Assembly: GCA_032622095.1 (NCBI GenBank)
Contig: CP136065.1
Coordinates: forward strand, 205,942,151-206,006,150
Reading direction: 5' to 3'
Length of the DNA stretch: 64,000 bases
DNA from: Siphonodentalium dalli
Taxonomy: Eukaryota > Mollusca > Scaphopoda > Gadilida > Siphonodentaliidae
Shown: piece after piece, positions 32,901-43,574 of the stretch
How the letters are laid out: every line of letters begins with the position of its first letter
How positions within the stretch are numbered: the stretch's first letter is position 1
Made by a program: the position numbers and the translations under genes
The notes under the pieces: model-generated
Databases searched by the model: none
Told to the model about the DNA's origin: nothing
What the model saw: the letters and a program-made list of their open reading frames with translations, nothing else

Positions 32901-34429
32901 ATGGCTCAATAAGGCAATACAAACAATTCTGACATAAAACCAGATACCATGATCAATACAAGAACTGAAACTAGGCACCAATCCAACATATGTGTTGTTT
33001 TATTGATATATGTCTACACACAAACACAAGTAAATACCAACATATATCATGTTTATGACCGCCGAAGGTATTTTTGTTCTATCTTTTATCAACACTTATC
33101 GGTATGCATGTACTGTATGGAGTGCAAAGAGAGTGCATGGTTAGTTTGCAAGGACCCCACCCCGACCAACCTGTCATGTCACTCTAATTAATAACGTGAT
33201 TGTTTTTTGTAATACGTACATATATGTTTGTATAACATCACTGTGTACAGTGTACATAAATTACATAAACATATAAAAACAAATGCGTGTGGCGGTATAT
33301 TCAAAAGGGAAATCCACGATGGCCGCTGCACCATGTGTATTAACATAAATCAGAAAATGCAACAGCAGCAATATATACCTCATGTCAATCATGCATGTGG
33401 AACTTAGGATTGATCAATTGAATGGCGCGTGTTGCAGATCGTTTGTTATGCAAAACCCCAAAAAATGGCTGCCGGTTGCCATGTTTTTAAATCGAACATC
33501 TTCAAATGCGATTGAATCCATAAGTGATCACAATCATGTCTTATACAATTGTTTAATTATCAGCTCAAATATGAGGGATGTGCCGATGAATTTGTGAAAT
33601 CCAAGACGATTGCTGACGGTCACGTCTTAGTATGATTACTCCCACATCGGTCTCACAGAAGCTCATTATGACATGAAGCTCGGTAATGTGTGATTCGGAT
33701 GACGGACGTGGTTTGTATATCATTTCGAAAGATATTGTTGAAGCCCAGGCATCAACACACGGCAACAACTTATCTTGACTTTCTAGCAACTCTAGTTGGG
33801 TGTAAAATAGGTGGCTACCAGCCTATCACAATTGTCGATGTAAACTAACCATTATATTACTTGGCGTAATCTTACACAACAAGATAAATTAGATTGAGTT
33901 AAAGTGATGGGAAACACTCTGGTAGGGTGATCAATTAGAACATGAATAAAATTGCACAAAGTAGTTAATCAAAAAGAATATTATATCAAAATTGACAACG
34001 CACACTGTCATTCATATATATTAATTGAATGCAGTGGCTTTCGATGGCAAAATCAATTTCGTTGGTTTATCGCCTAAATTTGCGTCCCGAATCAAGAAGT
34101 AAATATTGACAATTATTGACAATTGAGCGTAGTTCAGACGATGTTTTCTGTGGAGTGTTATGGTCGATTTGCTGGAGATGTTAGTAGAATGCAACATTCC
34201 TCCAATGGCATATTGCCTGAATACTAACTTATCAGCTCCATTAACCCGAACAAGTCCATAATATGTCTTTAATAAATATAATTTAAAATACTAATGGAGT
34301 GAAGGTTTCCTGTTTATTCCAAAGATCAGTTCTTGCTTCGGTGTGTGTTTTCTCTTACCACAACCTGGCACAAAGAACGATTCTCACCTCAACTGTCTTG
34401 CAATTTCTCGACTCGGGACCTTTGCGTTG
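32901..34429. other. Unassigned spacer
   Basis: No gene is supported. The short ORFs 32949-33191, 33382-33597 and 33565-33789 have no motif. This could include decayed parts of the Harbinger element at 34430. Confidence 0.3.
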
Positions 34430-34916
34430 CTATGGCATATCAAGCAAAGACATTATTTTCTCTCTAGTGCGCCTTTCGTGGTTCGTCGGGTCCACAATGA
34501 TGTCGAATTTCCTGAAAACTGTATCACCTTCCGATATGCATATGTTGTGCATCACTACACTTGCTAAGGTGGCGTATTGAACTCTTGTTGGAGATAATTC
34601 GTTATTCCGCATTATCGCACTCGATCGTCCGTTCAAGTGGCCAAAGGCGCATTCATTAACCATCCTCGCTCGACGTAATCTATAATTGTAATTGGACTGT
34701 TCGCCTGTCAATATCGCGTGTCCATATGCGGAGAGCTCACCTATCGTATAGAAATAGTCTCCTCTGGGGAGACGATACAGGCACATCGCAAGCCTTTCTC
34801 GATGCGATATCGGGAATTCAGTTAATGCTTGTTTTTCCAAAAGACAACCAACGTTCTAGAGAATATACTCAAACGTACTTCTGCTTACCCTGAATGTTTT
34901 TGAGCTGTTCTCATGA
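34430..34916 (-). pseudogene. PIF/Harbinger transposase, internally deleted
   Basis: Harbinger transposases are DDE enzymes that cut out and reinsert elements with 3-bp target duplications. On minus, SSKTFRVSRSTFEYIL followed by a TAG (34856-34858) leads into the open frame at 34840: ISHRERLAMCLYRLPRGDYF and YTIGEL, the N-terminal helix-turn-helix region. It then jumps directly to SNYNYRLRRARMVNECAFG, LNGR and VVMHNICISEGD, the conserved end of the catalytic domain. The ~150-200 residues in between, including the first catalytic Asp residues, are missing. The remaining frame is open to 34430. This looks like an internally deleted relic; element ends were not found. Confidence 0.82.
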
Positions 34917-35246
34917 GTTGCCAAGTAAATGGTCTAGCCAACCTGAATTTCGCTTGAGTTGTCGACATTTCCGTTCCACCATTCTGCCTTCCATAACAGA
35001 AATCAGCAACAATAATTTGATTTGGCGTGTAGCCATCTATTTCTATTGTTATTTCAGAAGTTATCCTGTTTAGATATATCCGCCGTGTTTAGTTTACCAA
35101 GAAGTTTGAGATACTGACGTAATATATAGACGATCAACAACGAGTCCCCAGTTTATAACGAAATTTACTGGACGAGATTTGTCAATTTCTCTATAAACAG
35201 GGGACGAGTTTTAGATTCTATTTATTACTTTACCCAAAAACCTCCA
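34917..35246. other. Unassigned spacer
   Basis: It may hold the decayed 5' part of the Harbinger gene; nothing firm is seen. Confidence 0.3.
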
Positions 35247-35250
35247 TTAA

Positions 35251-35607
35251 CCCTTTACCCAACAGAACACCCAGAAACGCCCTAACAGCCTAAATTATCT
35301 TCGGTCTGTCTCAATAAAACCATGGAAATATGGGTATCATTGGAACCGGCTCATTGAGCACATTGTGATAGTTACAGTTATGCCCTGTGCCAATGCATTC
35401 TCTTATATATGCGAGTCGACCATAGGTCGCCTCGCATATATAAGAGAATGCATTGGCCTAAAAAAAACTTTTTTTTAACACTTTTTACCATTTTTTCTTT
35501 AATATGTGTTAAGCCAATGCATTCTCTTATATATGCGAGGCGACCTATGGTCGACTCGCATATATAAGAGAATGCATTGGCACAGGGCCATTCTGTTGGG
35601 TAAAGGG
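35251..35607 (+). mobile_element. TTAA-type MITE with double hairpin, copy P3
   Basis: CCCTTTACCCAACAGAA ... TTCTGTTGGGTAAAGGG is bounded by TTAA (35247-35250, 35608-35611). Both 67-bp hairpins are intact (35390-35456 and 35514-35580). They are mirror images of each other around an A/T-rich spacer and are flanked by ccctgtg and cacaggg. Confidence 0.9.
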
Positions 35608-35611
35608 TTAA

Positions 35612-35978
35612 ATATACCTTGATCAATAAATGGGACGTGAAACTAACAGCAGCTTCTGTAAGACACGCGACGCCGTTTCATGTAACTGCGTTGTTTGCCA
35701 GCGTAAAAGAATAGTCCCAGATAATTAAGACTCTTTGACGTAATTAATGGCGTATATTTAATGATATATGTTAAACTAAATCAACAATACTCACAAACAT
35801 CGATTTAGCGTACGGAATGTAAACAGACGAAAAGCAGGCGATGAGGGTCACGTTTGAGCCATTAATACATTTGGGTTCACCTGGCACTATTTCCTGTTAT
35901 ACACAGAATGGGTTTAATGAACGGAGTAAGGGTAGGATCATGTAATACAGTTATCCCGCATCCACCTCATCTTGCTAA
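35612..35978. other. Unassigned spacer
   Basis: No gene or repeat was recognised. Confidence 0.3.
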
Positions 35979-35981
35979 ATA

Positions 35982-37546
35982 GTCCAGGAGGTATTGGTCG
36001 ACCTCTGCACCCCCCCCCCAGGACTCACAGGACTCAACTTCACCCCACTAATTTTCTTTCTTAATGTCTCCTCTAATTTATTTCACTTGTTAACAAGAAA
36101 AAAAAGTTGCCGCAGAGACTCCAGACATTTTTTTTTAATGCACCAGGTCTCTTTGATCGCCGTTATAGTAAAGATGATATCACATGCGGTCTTGTTTTCC
36201 GCTCGATTCGTTATCCAGAAGGTTACGAGCTATGTTATGCGTTTTGACACCTTTAAGTTGAACTAGTAGATAGTTTATGTACAGTTTCGTCCATACATAC
36301 CGATATTATGACAAAAAGTTGAAATTAATATGTGAAAATATCGATTTCTTTTCAATTTCTTGCCGCCAATTTAGCAGCGATCTTGGCTGTGAGTATCAAT
36401 TGCCAAACCCTAATGAATACTTCATGTCACTATTCCATATCAACATGTAATGGTGGATAGAAATCGCGAAACAATCGTAAGAAAGTAAAGGAATGTAGAC
36501 TCGTTTTCAAATTTCGGTCGCCATTTTGGCCGCCATCATCAATTTGGAAAACAATTTCTTGCATGAGATGTAATGTAATTACTTCACCTCAGTATTTGCA
36601 ACTCAACTGTAAGCATGGTTAAAGTTGTCTCGATTATAATGCCCAATGATGTGAATATGAGGGAATTTCGGTGATTTTTCAAAATCTGTCCGCCATTGTG
36701 GGCGCCATTTTGGATTTGGGGGACTTTTAGTTGGATATGGTACAAGGAAAGTTCTTCGCCTATGTGTTCCCAGCTCACAATAGTAAGCAGATGTGGAGTT
36801 GGCATGCCAATAATGCTCAATGATGTTAAAATCAGCGATTTTCGGCGATTTTTCTATTTCTGGTGGCCATTTTGGCCGCCATCTTGGATTTGGGTAAATA
36901 TTCCTCAACTCAGGTATAAGAGGAATCCTAGCTCGAGTATCTCCTGCACATATATATGCATGGGTGTTGTTATAATAGCAATAACAGTCATTGGTTCGAA
37001 ACATTACATCGCGTTATTAACGTAGATTCAGCTTTGACCTATTATACCGGCATTTGGGAAAACGTGATATCGGACAAAAATATCCCGCAATGAATGTATA
37101 TTATGGTCCTCATGTGTTCGCCAATGACTCCTCTATACGATAAATGTATAACATGGCGTAAGGATGCCAACATTTTCCCACAGAGACAAACGAAAGGTGG
37201 TAACATGTCATAAAAATAGCATATTTTCACATTTCGGCAGCCATCTTGGCCGCCATATTGGATTCTGGTGTCGGATTTTTGGCTAATTTGTAAGGGTTGT
37301 ATATTAGCATAACGAATCGAGCGGAACACATGTGCTATCATCTTTACTATAATGGCGATCAAAGAGACCTGGTGCATATAAAAAAAATGGCCGCCATGAT
37401 GGACGCCATCTTGTCTGGAGTCTCTGCGGCCACTTTTTTTCTTGTTAACAAGTGAAAAAAATTAGAGGAGACATTAAGAAAGAAAATTAGTGGGGTGAAG
37501 TTGAGTCCTGGGGTGGGGTGCAGAGGTCGACCAATATCTCCTGGAC
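35982..37546. mobile_element. Long inverted-repeat DNA element, 1.57 kb
   Basis: The ends GTCCAGGAGGTATTGGTCGA and the inverse of GTCCAGGAGATATTGGTCGA are flanked by ATA on both sides (35979-35981, 37547-37549). The inverted similarity extends about 270-300 bp (accccactaattttctttct, cacttgttaacaagaaaaaa, gcaccaggtctctttgatcg). The right arm has an extra atggccgccatgatggacgc segment. The interior contains five degenerate units of roughly 165 bp, each with a (c/t)ggccgccat(t/c)(t/a)tggatttgg core (near 36370, 36520, 36690, 36865, 37240). No ORF with a known domain is present. The 3-bp duplication is like that of the GGTCCGAATCGG family, but the ends differ. Confidence 0.8.
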
Positions 37547-37549
37547 ATA

Positions 37550-38605
37550 AACCACTTATAATCATGTCCGACCTCATATATTTGTCAAATACCTAAGAAA
37601 TAGCGATATAAAGCCAATAATTTCAAAATCATCCTTTGTTATGATCCGCGCGACTTCTCAATATTGTCTCATTGATTGGAAGTCAAAAAACATTTTCTCA
37701 CTAAAAGGTACGTTTTCGAATTGATATATAGATAAATTGTATACAAATATTTGAATAACTATTCCATTGGTGTATTATACACAATAACTTCACATTTTAG
37801 CTGTTTTGACCAAAACTCTCCTGAAAGCTTTATGCCCTTTTAAGAAATATTTTACATTCGTCTTGAATTAAATGCGACGTTTGTTTCAATAGACGAATTC
37901 AGAATTAAACTCGAGTCTAATTCGAATTGAATTCGAGTAGTCTAGTGCGACGTATGTTCCAAGGGTTATTCATCAAATATTTCTGACAGCGATGGGTCAT
38001 ACAATCGTCTAAGGTTATCTGTTCGAATCTAACTATGTACACAAAAACAAAATACTTATCTCCAATTGATGACTGTTCTCGATGTTTATGCATAGATGGA
38101 ATGGCGACTGGTAAATTAACGCGTAGTACTATATGTCGAAAAGTCCACTCTTCTGTGACAGATCTAGACCAACGAGACGATGGATAAGTTTATCTTATAG
38201 TACTCTTGTATATTGTGCATATCGATCTAAAACAATTGATTGTCCCGGACAAATATTGTGACCAGCTGTTAATCACATCCAACACTATGTCTCGAGACTC
38301 GTCTGTGATCCTGACGATAAGTATCCAAAATGACGTGAAAATCAGGTGAACGAATTGTGATCTATATAAAAGAATAATATGAAGAACAAACTATCGCTTC
38401 TCTGTTGACGTAAACGGCGTGCAATTTTTATCCAAAGCCAATGCTCAAATGCAGAAATCTAAGGAGAAGAGGAAGTTTTTCGATGGATTTGGAGGATAAA
38501 GTAGAATTGATGAAGCCAACGTAGTTGATAGCCTTATGATTGCAATCCTGAAACTGAGTACATATTTTTATATTCCATTTTGTTCTGATGTTTGATGTTA
38601 AACTG
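37550..38605. other. Unassigned AT-rich spacer
   Basis: No gene is supported. A gaattc-rich patch (aattcagaattaaactcgag...) lies at 37895-37940 and appears to be simple internal repetition. Confidence 0.3.
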
Positions 38606-38608
38606 TTA

Positions 38609-41071
38609 GGTCCGAATCGGCATCTCTGGTTTAGACTAGGTTTTATTCTAGACCAGGTTTAACTCCAGTTTAAACTAGGTTTAAGTAGGGTTTAAACTTG
38701 GTTATACAGTAGTTAAACCAGGTTTATGGGAGTAAAACTGGGTTTTAGCGTACTTAAACCAAGTTTTGTGATAAACTCAATTTAAGTTGAAACTAGGTTT
38801 TATTAACGTGATAAAGTTATGGTAATATTACTAATTGTTTGTGGTGAATTGGCTATATAATCATCAATATAAGCTTAGGTATATATGATTGATACGTACC
38901 ATACGTCTCGCCTCGAACATACACCTTTAAATATACTTTGAACAAAATTCAAAGTTAAACCACCCTACCCCAGGTTTGACTAAAACCTAGTTTTTTGGGT
39001 TTAATTATTCGGCCGATATTTTTCGCCCAATATTGATGTTGTTTCTTCGTGAATATGGGAGTGTTTATTTTGAATTGGGGGAGGCGTTTATGCGCGGGCG
39101 TTTGTCACTCAATGTAGATGCAGGAGAGTCTTAGTGGAATTCGGGGAGGCGATGTCGGTACTTATGAGATAAATTCTAACAAAACATGTGCCAGTGTGAT
39201 GGATGATTTCTTGCTATATATGTCTGTTTGCAATTCGCTCGTTCGGATGTCGATTTGGCGGCTGAGAGCATGGCGGGATCGGACTGATCAGATTGACACG
39301 TTAGACACGAACATGACTTTTGAAACTGATTCCTTATTCACAAAAAGGTCTCTTTCGGTCAATTTGACGCATGGGTTGGTGGTCCGCCCAAATACCTATC
39401 AGAGACACCCAGCCTTCACCCGGGGGAGGGTAACGGCCACCCTGAGGGAGTGGAGTATGGACTATTTTGGAGAAATGTAAGGATTTCGGCCAATTTGATA
39501 GTATGGGTGGGTGGCTCGCCCCAAATAACCCATAGAAACACCACACCCCTCACATCCGAGGGGGGGGGTACCACCGATGGGGTGAACGTGGGATATGGTC
39601 CATTTTCGAGACTGGTAAGGATTTCGGCCAATTGACGGCATGGATGGATGGCCCGCTCAAATGTCCCATAGAAACAGCCCACCCCTGGACGCTGGAGGAA
39701 CCACACCAGGAGGTGAAAATGGGGTATGGACCATTTTCGAGAACGGTAAAGATTTCGGTCAATTTGACGTCAGCAGTGTGGGTAGCCCGCTCCAACTAGC
39801 CCCTAGAAACACCCTCACCCGGAGGTACCACCCCGAGGGGGTGAAATGGGGTATGGACCATTTTCGAGAACGGTGGGTGGCACATCCCAAATGCCCCCCC
39901 CCCCCATAGAAACCCCCACCCCCACCCGGACCTCATTTTCACCCGCGGTAAGGGTGGGGGTGTTTCTATGACTATATTTGAGGGCGGGCCGCCCACAAAT
40001 GACGTCATATTGGCCGAAATCCTTACCGTTCTCGATAACGGTCCAAACCCCATTCTATGGGGTATTTGGGGCGGGCCACCTACACATGCCGTAATATTGA
40101 CCAACAGAGGCATGTTCCATACCCCATTTTCACCCCAGCAGGGTGGTACCCTCCAGGGATGAAGGTAGGGTGTCTATATGGGATATTTGGAGCGGGCCAC
40201 ACACCCCTGTCGTCAAATTGGCCGAAATCCTTACCGTTCTCGAACATGGTTCATATCCCATCTTCACGGTAACCCACCCCACTCCGCCCGGATGTGAGGG
40301 GTGGGGTGTTTGTATGCGTTATTTGAGGTACCCTTCCCCGGGTGTGAGGGTTGGGGTGTTTCTATTCGGTATTTGGGCGTACCCAATTTCCACCTCCTCT
40401 GGTGGGACCCCTCCCCCCCCCCCGGTGAGGGGTGGGTAGGGTGGTTCTATGGTGTATTTTGATCGTGCCACCCACTCCTGCTGCCAAATTAATTAGCCTA
40501 AATCCTTACCGTCCATACCCCTGTTATCCCGGGGTGAGGAGTGATATTTCTATCGGGTATTATGGGCGAGCCACCCATTCATGCCGTCAAATTCGCCGAA
40601 ATCCTTCCTGTTCTCAAAAATTGTCCATACCCCATTTTCACCCGTCCGGATGGTACCCCCGGGGTGGTGGTGTTTCTATGGGGTATTTGTGGCGGGCCCC
40701 CACCCATGCCCTCAAGAGATATTTTTGAGTTCCAAAAGTCACGTTCGTCCATGATATTAGATAATATCTAACCGTTATACAACAGACCGTGCATTCGTTG
40801 TGATTTCTCAAAGCGCACGGGTTATTCCCCTGATTAGGAGATTATATAGCGACAACAGGTCGTGTGACCGGACAATGAATTGACAAGTAGCGATAATAAA
40901 CAGACAGACCACGCCTCCTATTCTTGCAATTGGACAAGTGAGGCCCACAGGTAACGCAATCGACCAAATCTATGTCGTCCCAGCGGTGGAGAAAAACTTG
41001 GTTTTACTACTAAAACCCAGTTTAAACTGGTAGTTTAAACTAGGTCTAAACTGGAGATGCCGATTCGGACC
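38609..41071 (+). mobile_element. GGTCCGAATCGG family, copy 2 (2.46 kb, most complete)
   Basis: It starts GGTCCGAATCGGCATCTC and ends GAGATGCCGATTCGGACC, with TTA duplicated at 38606-38608 and 41072-41074. The left subterminal region (38620-38800) holds about ten AAAC/GGTTT-type motifs, and the right (40985-41055) holds five or six. Four plus-oriented ~130-bp units (near 39355, 39482, 39620, 39750) face four inverted ones (near 40012, 40221, 40497, 40597), so the centre folds back on itself. Copy 1 matches it along its whole length, and copy 3 matches in reverse with a deletion of about 0.5 kb. It is non-coding. Confidence 0.9.
39355..40680. repeat. Mirrored array of ~130-bp GC-rich units
   Basis: A unit reads, in order, atagaaacacc(c/a)ca, a G-run with gtaccacc, gtgaaaatggggtatggacc, attttcgagaacggtaagga, tttcggccaatttgacg and gtgggtggcccgccc. 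The first four copies are plus-oriented and the last four are inverted. Similar arrays are in copies 1 and 3. Confidence 0.85.
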
Positions 41072-41274
41072 TTACTGTTCAGAGTTTACTGTACCAGTAA
41101 TATTTTATGGGTCAGCAGATTCATTTTCAACAAAATTTCATTTCACAATTTTGTAGACTGTAAACATTTGTTGAGTGATGTGTTCATTGTAGGTTACGAC
41201 GGTAATAGTCAATATTCCTTAAACGTTATTACCAGTCCTAATAAAATGTTTAAAATGTGCTTTAATTTGATTCC

Positions 41275-41586
41275 CGGACAGCATACGAACCCATGTGTGG
41301 AGTCAGCCGATACTGGACTTATATCCGTTATTCCGTTGCATGGCGCGTGTCACAGTGACAACACATTTTAAAGAGCGTACACGTGCTAAATCTTGAATTG
41401 GTTTATTCATGTTATTGTCCGCATATAATTAAATTACAATAAGTTATTAGGAGTCGATAATGTAACTAAAACGCTCTCATTTGAGTTCGTCATGGACTCA
41501 ACATGAGGCGATTCTACTCCGATTATGAACCTAAAGCACATTCTGTTACAGGCCGATCACGTGCTGATTGTCGAGAGAACAGGCTA
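41275..41586 (-). mobile_element. CAGCCTGTTCTC-family MITE, copy 6
   Basis: Reverse orientation. It carries tatccgttattccgttgcat, caacacattttaaagagcgt and a degraded core, and it ends gagagaacaggct. The left end is truncated. Confidence 0.7.
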
Positions 41587-42299
41587 ATCAATGAGAAGCT
41601 GGATTTGGCAGTAAGCGGGTGCTAATGGCGGCCATCTCCGAGATTATAGGAATCATTGAACTAAACGGTTTCCCATAGGCGACAGTGTCAACGTTTCGAC
41701 CGAATTCACTGAATTGAAGCCTACAGGCTATTCCAGTGGTGTTTACCCAGCTAGATCGACACCAGTTGATCACGAAAATGCAAGAAAAATAATAGGTCAT
41801 GTTTACTTTTTTAAATAAATCCCCAAGTGTACGACAGGGCTATCCCACAGCCAAATTTGATCTGGAAAAACACAGAATTACAACAGCTAGTTAAATCAAT
41901 TTCTCACTCACAAAAATCCATTCCCCCATTAATTCACCAGTTTAAATTATTGAGATATGATGTACAAATCAAATAAACATGATGTCACCCTTTAATAACG
42001 TGTCACATGTATCAGGTGAAATTCATACCTCAGTTACCCTCCTCTTTAGCATTCCACGGTGTACTCGCTCTCCGACTCTGGAACACATTTAGCCTCCCGA
42101 TTCATATTTACTCTTTGCGTTCGTTGTATGTTAAATATTGAATGTACCATACATGTTGAATGCGAATAAGATTAATACAGGTACATCGAAGTTGAACTAA
42201 ATCACATAAATGAGATGAGGTTTTATTTCAGTCCAGCGAAGAGTATGAGCCTCCTAGATACCACAATGTTTGTAATGTTGCTGCTATACAGCATATATA
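41587..42299. other. Unassigned spacer
   Basis: No gene is supported. The ORF 41588-41800 has no motif. Confidence 0.3.
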
Positions 42300-42303
42300 T
42301 TAA

Positions 42304-42648
42304 CCCTTTACCCAACAGAAGTCGCCTCGCATATATAAGAGAATGCATTGGCTTAACACATTAAAAATTATAAAATTGTTAAAGAATGTAAGAAAAAATT
42401 GTAAAAAGTGTTAAAAAAAGATTTTTTTAGGCCAATGCATTCTCTTATATATGCGAGGCGACCTATGGTCGATTCGCATATATAAGAGAATGCATTGGCA
42501 CAGGGCATAACTGTAACTATCACAATGTGGTCAAGGAGCCGGTTCCAATGATATCCATATTTGTATGGTTCTATTGAGACAGACCGAAGATATTTTAGGC
42601 TGTTGAAGCTTTATTTGGCCGGTTTTGGCCGGTTTGTTGAGTAAAGGG
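42304..42648 (-). mobile_element. TTAA-type MITE, copy P4, one hairpin truncated
   Basis: It is bounded by TTAA (42300-42303, 42649-42652), with ends CCCTTTACCCAACAGAA and the inverse of CCCTTTACTCAACA. Reverse relative to P2. Only one arm of the first hairpin remains (42321-42351), fused directly to the terminal repeat. The second hairpin (42432-42498) is intact apart from gtcgac/gtcgat. The ggccggttttggccgg repeat of P2 is present at the right. Confidence 0.87.
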
Positions 42649-42652
42649 TTAA

Positions 42653-43029
42653 AAGGGCCTGCTGCTACCCCAGTCCTGGCCCCATATGAAGTGGAACTGA
42701 GTGTTTAGGGGCTCCATGTGTATGATGATTATATGGTATCATAGAAATAGCAATTTCGTGGTATCTTAATGCAAAATTTCTTAATCATCTTGTTAGTAAC
42801 ATAAACATTTCGACTTGTGTTAATATTTTCATCTAGAGATATATAATGAAAACCTTCTAATGATGTCTTCGTTTCAAGTTTGTTTTATTTAAGAATAGAT
42901 AACCAAACGCATTTCTCTCTCATTTGCCAGCCACTTCTCGTGAAAATAAGCACATAACGGGCATATTTTTGTGAGGAAGTAAGCTTATATTGTCTTGAAG
43001 CTCTATATGGACCTAAAATGTTTTTGTTT
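42653..43029. other. Unassigned spacer
   Basis: No gene or repeat was recognised. Confidence 0.3.
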
Positions 43030-43250
43030 TAAACAGTCCAATATGGAACTATTTCCATGCGAAATGAGCCCATATTTATGAAATCCTATTAGGGCCACTT
43101 GCTAATGGCGCTTTCGGCGCGCGCCGAAAGCGACAAAATGTGCTATATTTGCGCATGTTTCGGCGCGCCGAAAGCGACGCACTCACTTTTTGTGACTTTC
43201 TGTGACTTTTGTGACCATTCGACGGAATAACGGGTATAAATAAGAATGTT
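43030..43250 (+). repeat. Diverged repeat (partner at 21050-21340) with GC palindromes
   Basis: gtccaatatggaactatttc, tgcgaaatgagcccata and the end cggaataacgg match the element near 21050-21250. The middle differs and contains two palindromes: a perfect 24-bp one at 43109-43132 (CGCTTTCGGCGC and its inverse) and a 16-bp one at 43158-43173 (TTTCGGCGCGCCGAAA). Confidence 0.6.
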
Positions 43251-43311
43251 CATAATATGTGCAGTAATGTAAAAAATTTAGCAACGGTTTCTATTTCCCA
43301 ACAATTACAGC

Positions 43312-43530
43312 ATGCGTTCCTTCGTACATTGTTTTTATATAAATCACTACACCCAAGACGAAAACGAGTGATGGACATGGCTGAATTTAGGCAAAGTCGA
43401 AATAATTTTACAAGGATACCAGAGTATAGAAAAGCTTTAATCAAAACAATATATTTCCAATATGCCATTGTCTTAGTTTGTGTCGTAGTTGATCAATTTT
43501 ATCTTCCGGATTTAATTCTAAATGTTCAAG
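43312..43530 (+). CDS. Candidate exon with duplicated splice donor, unidentified
   Basis: The segment lies between tttctatttcccaacaattacag (acceptor-like, ending 43311) and CAAG|GTAAGT (donor-like at 43531). It is open throughout in one frame and encodes HAFLRTLFLYKSLHPRRKR, MAEFRQSRNNF and a hydrophobic, membrane-helix-like stretch (IYFQYAIVLVCVVVDQFYL). A 24-bp tandem duplication repeats the donor (ttctaaatgttcaaggtaag), placing a second GTAAGT at 43555. No family is recognised, and no partner exon was found nearby. Confidence 0.35.
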
Positions 43531-43574
43531 GTAAGTGTATTCTAAATGTTCAAGGTAAGTGTATTCTGCAATGA

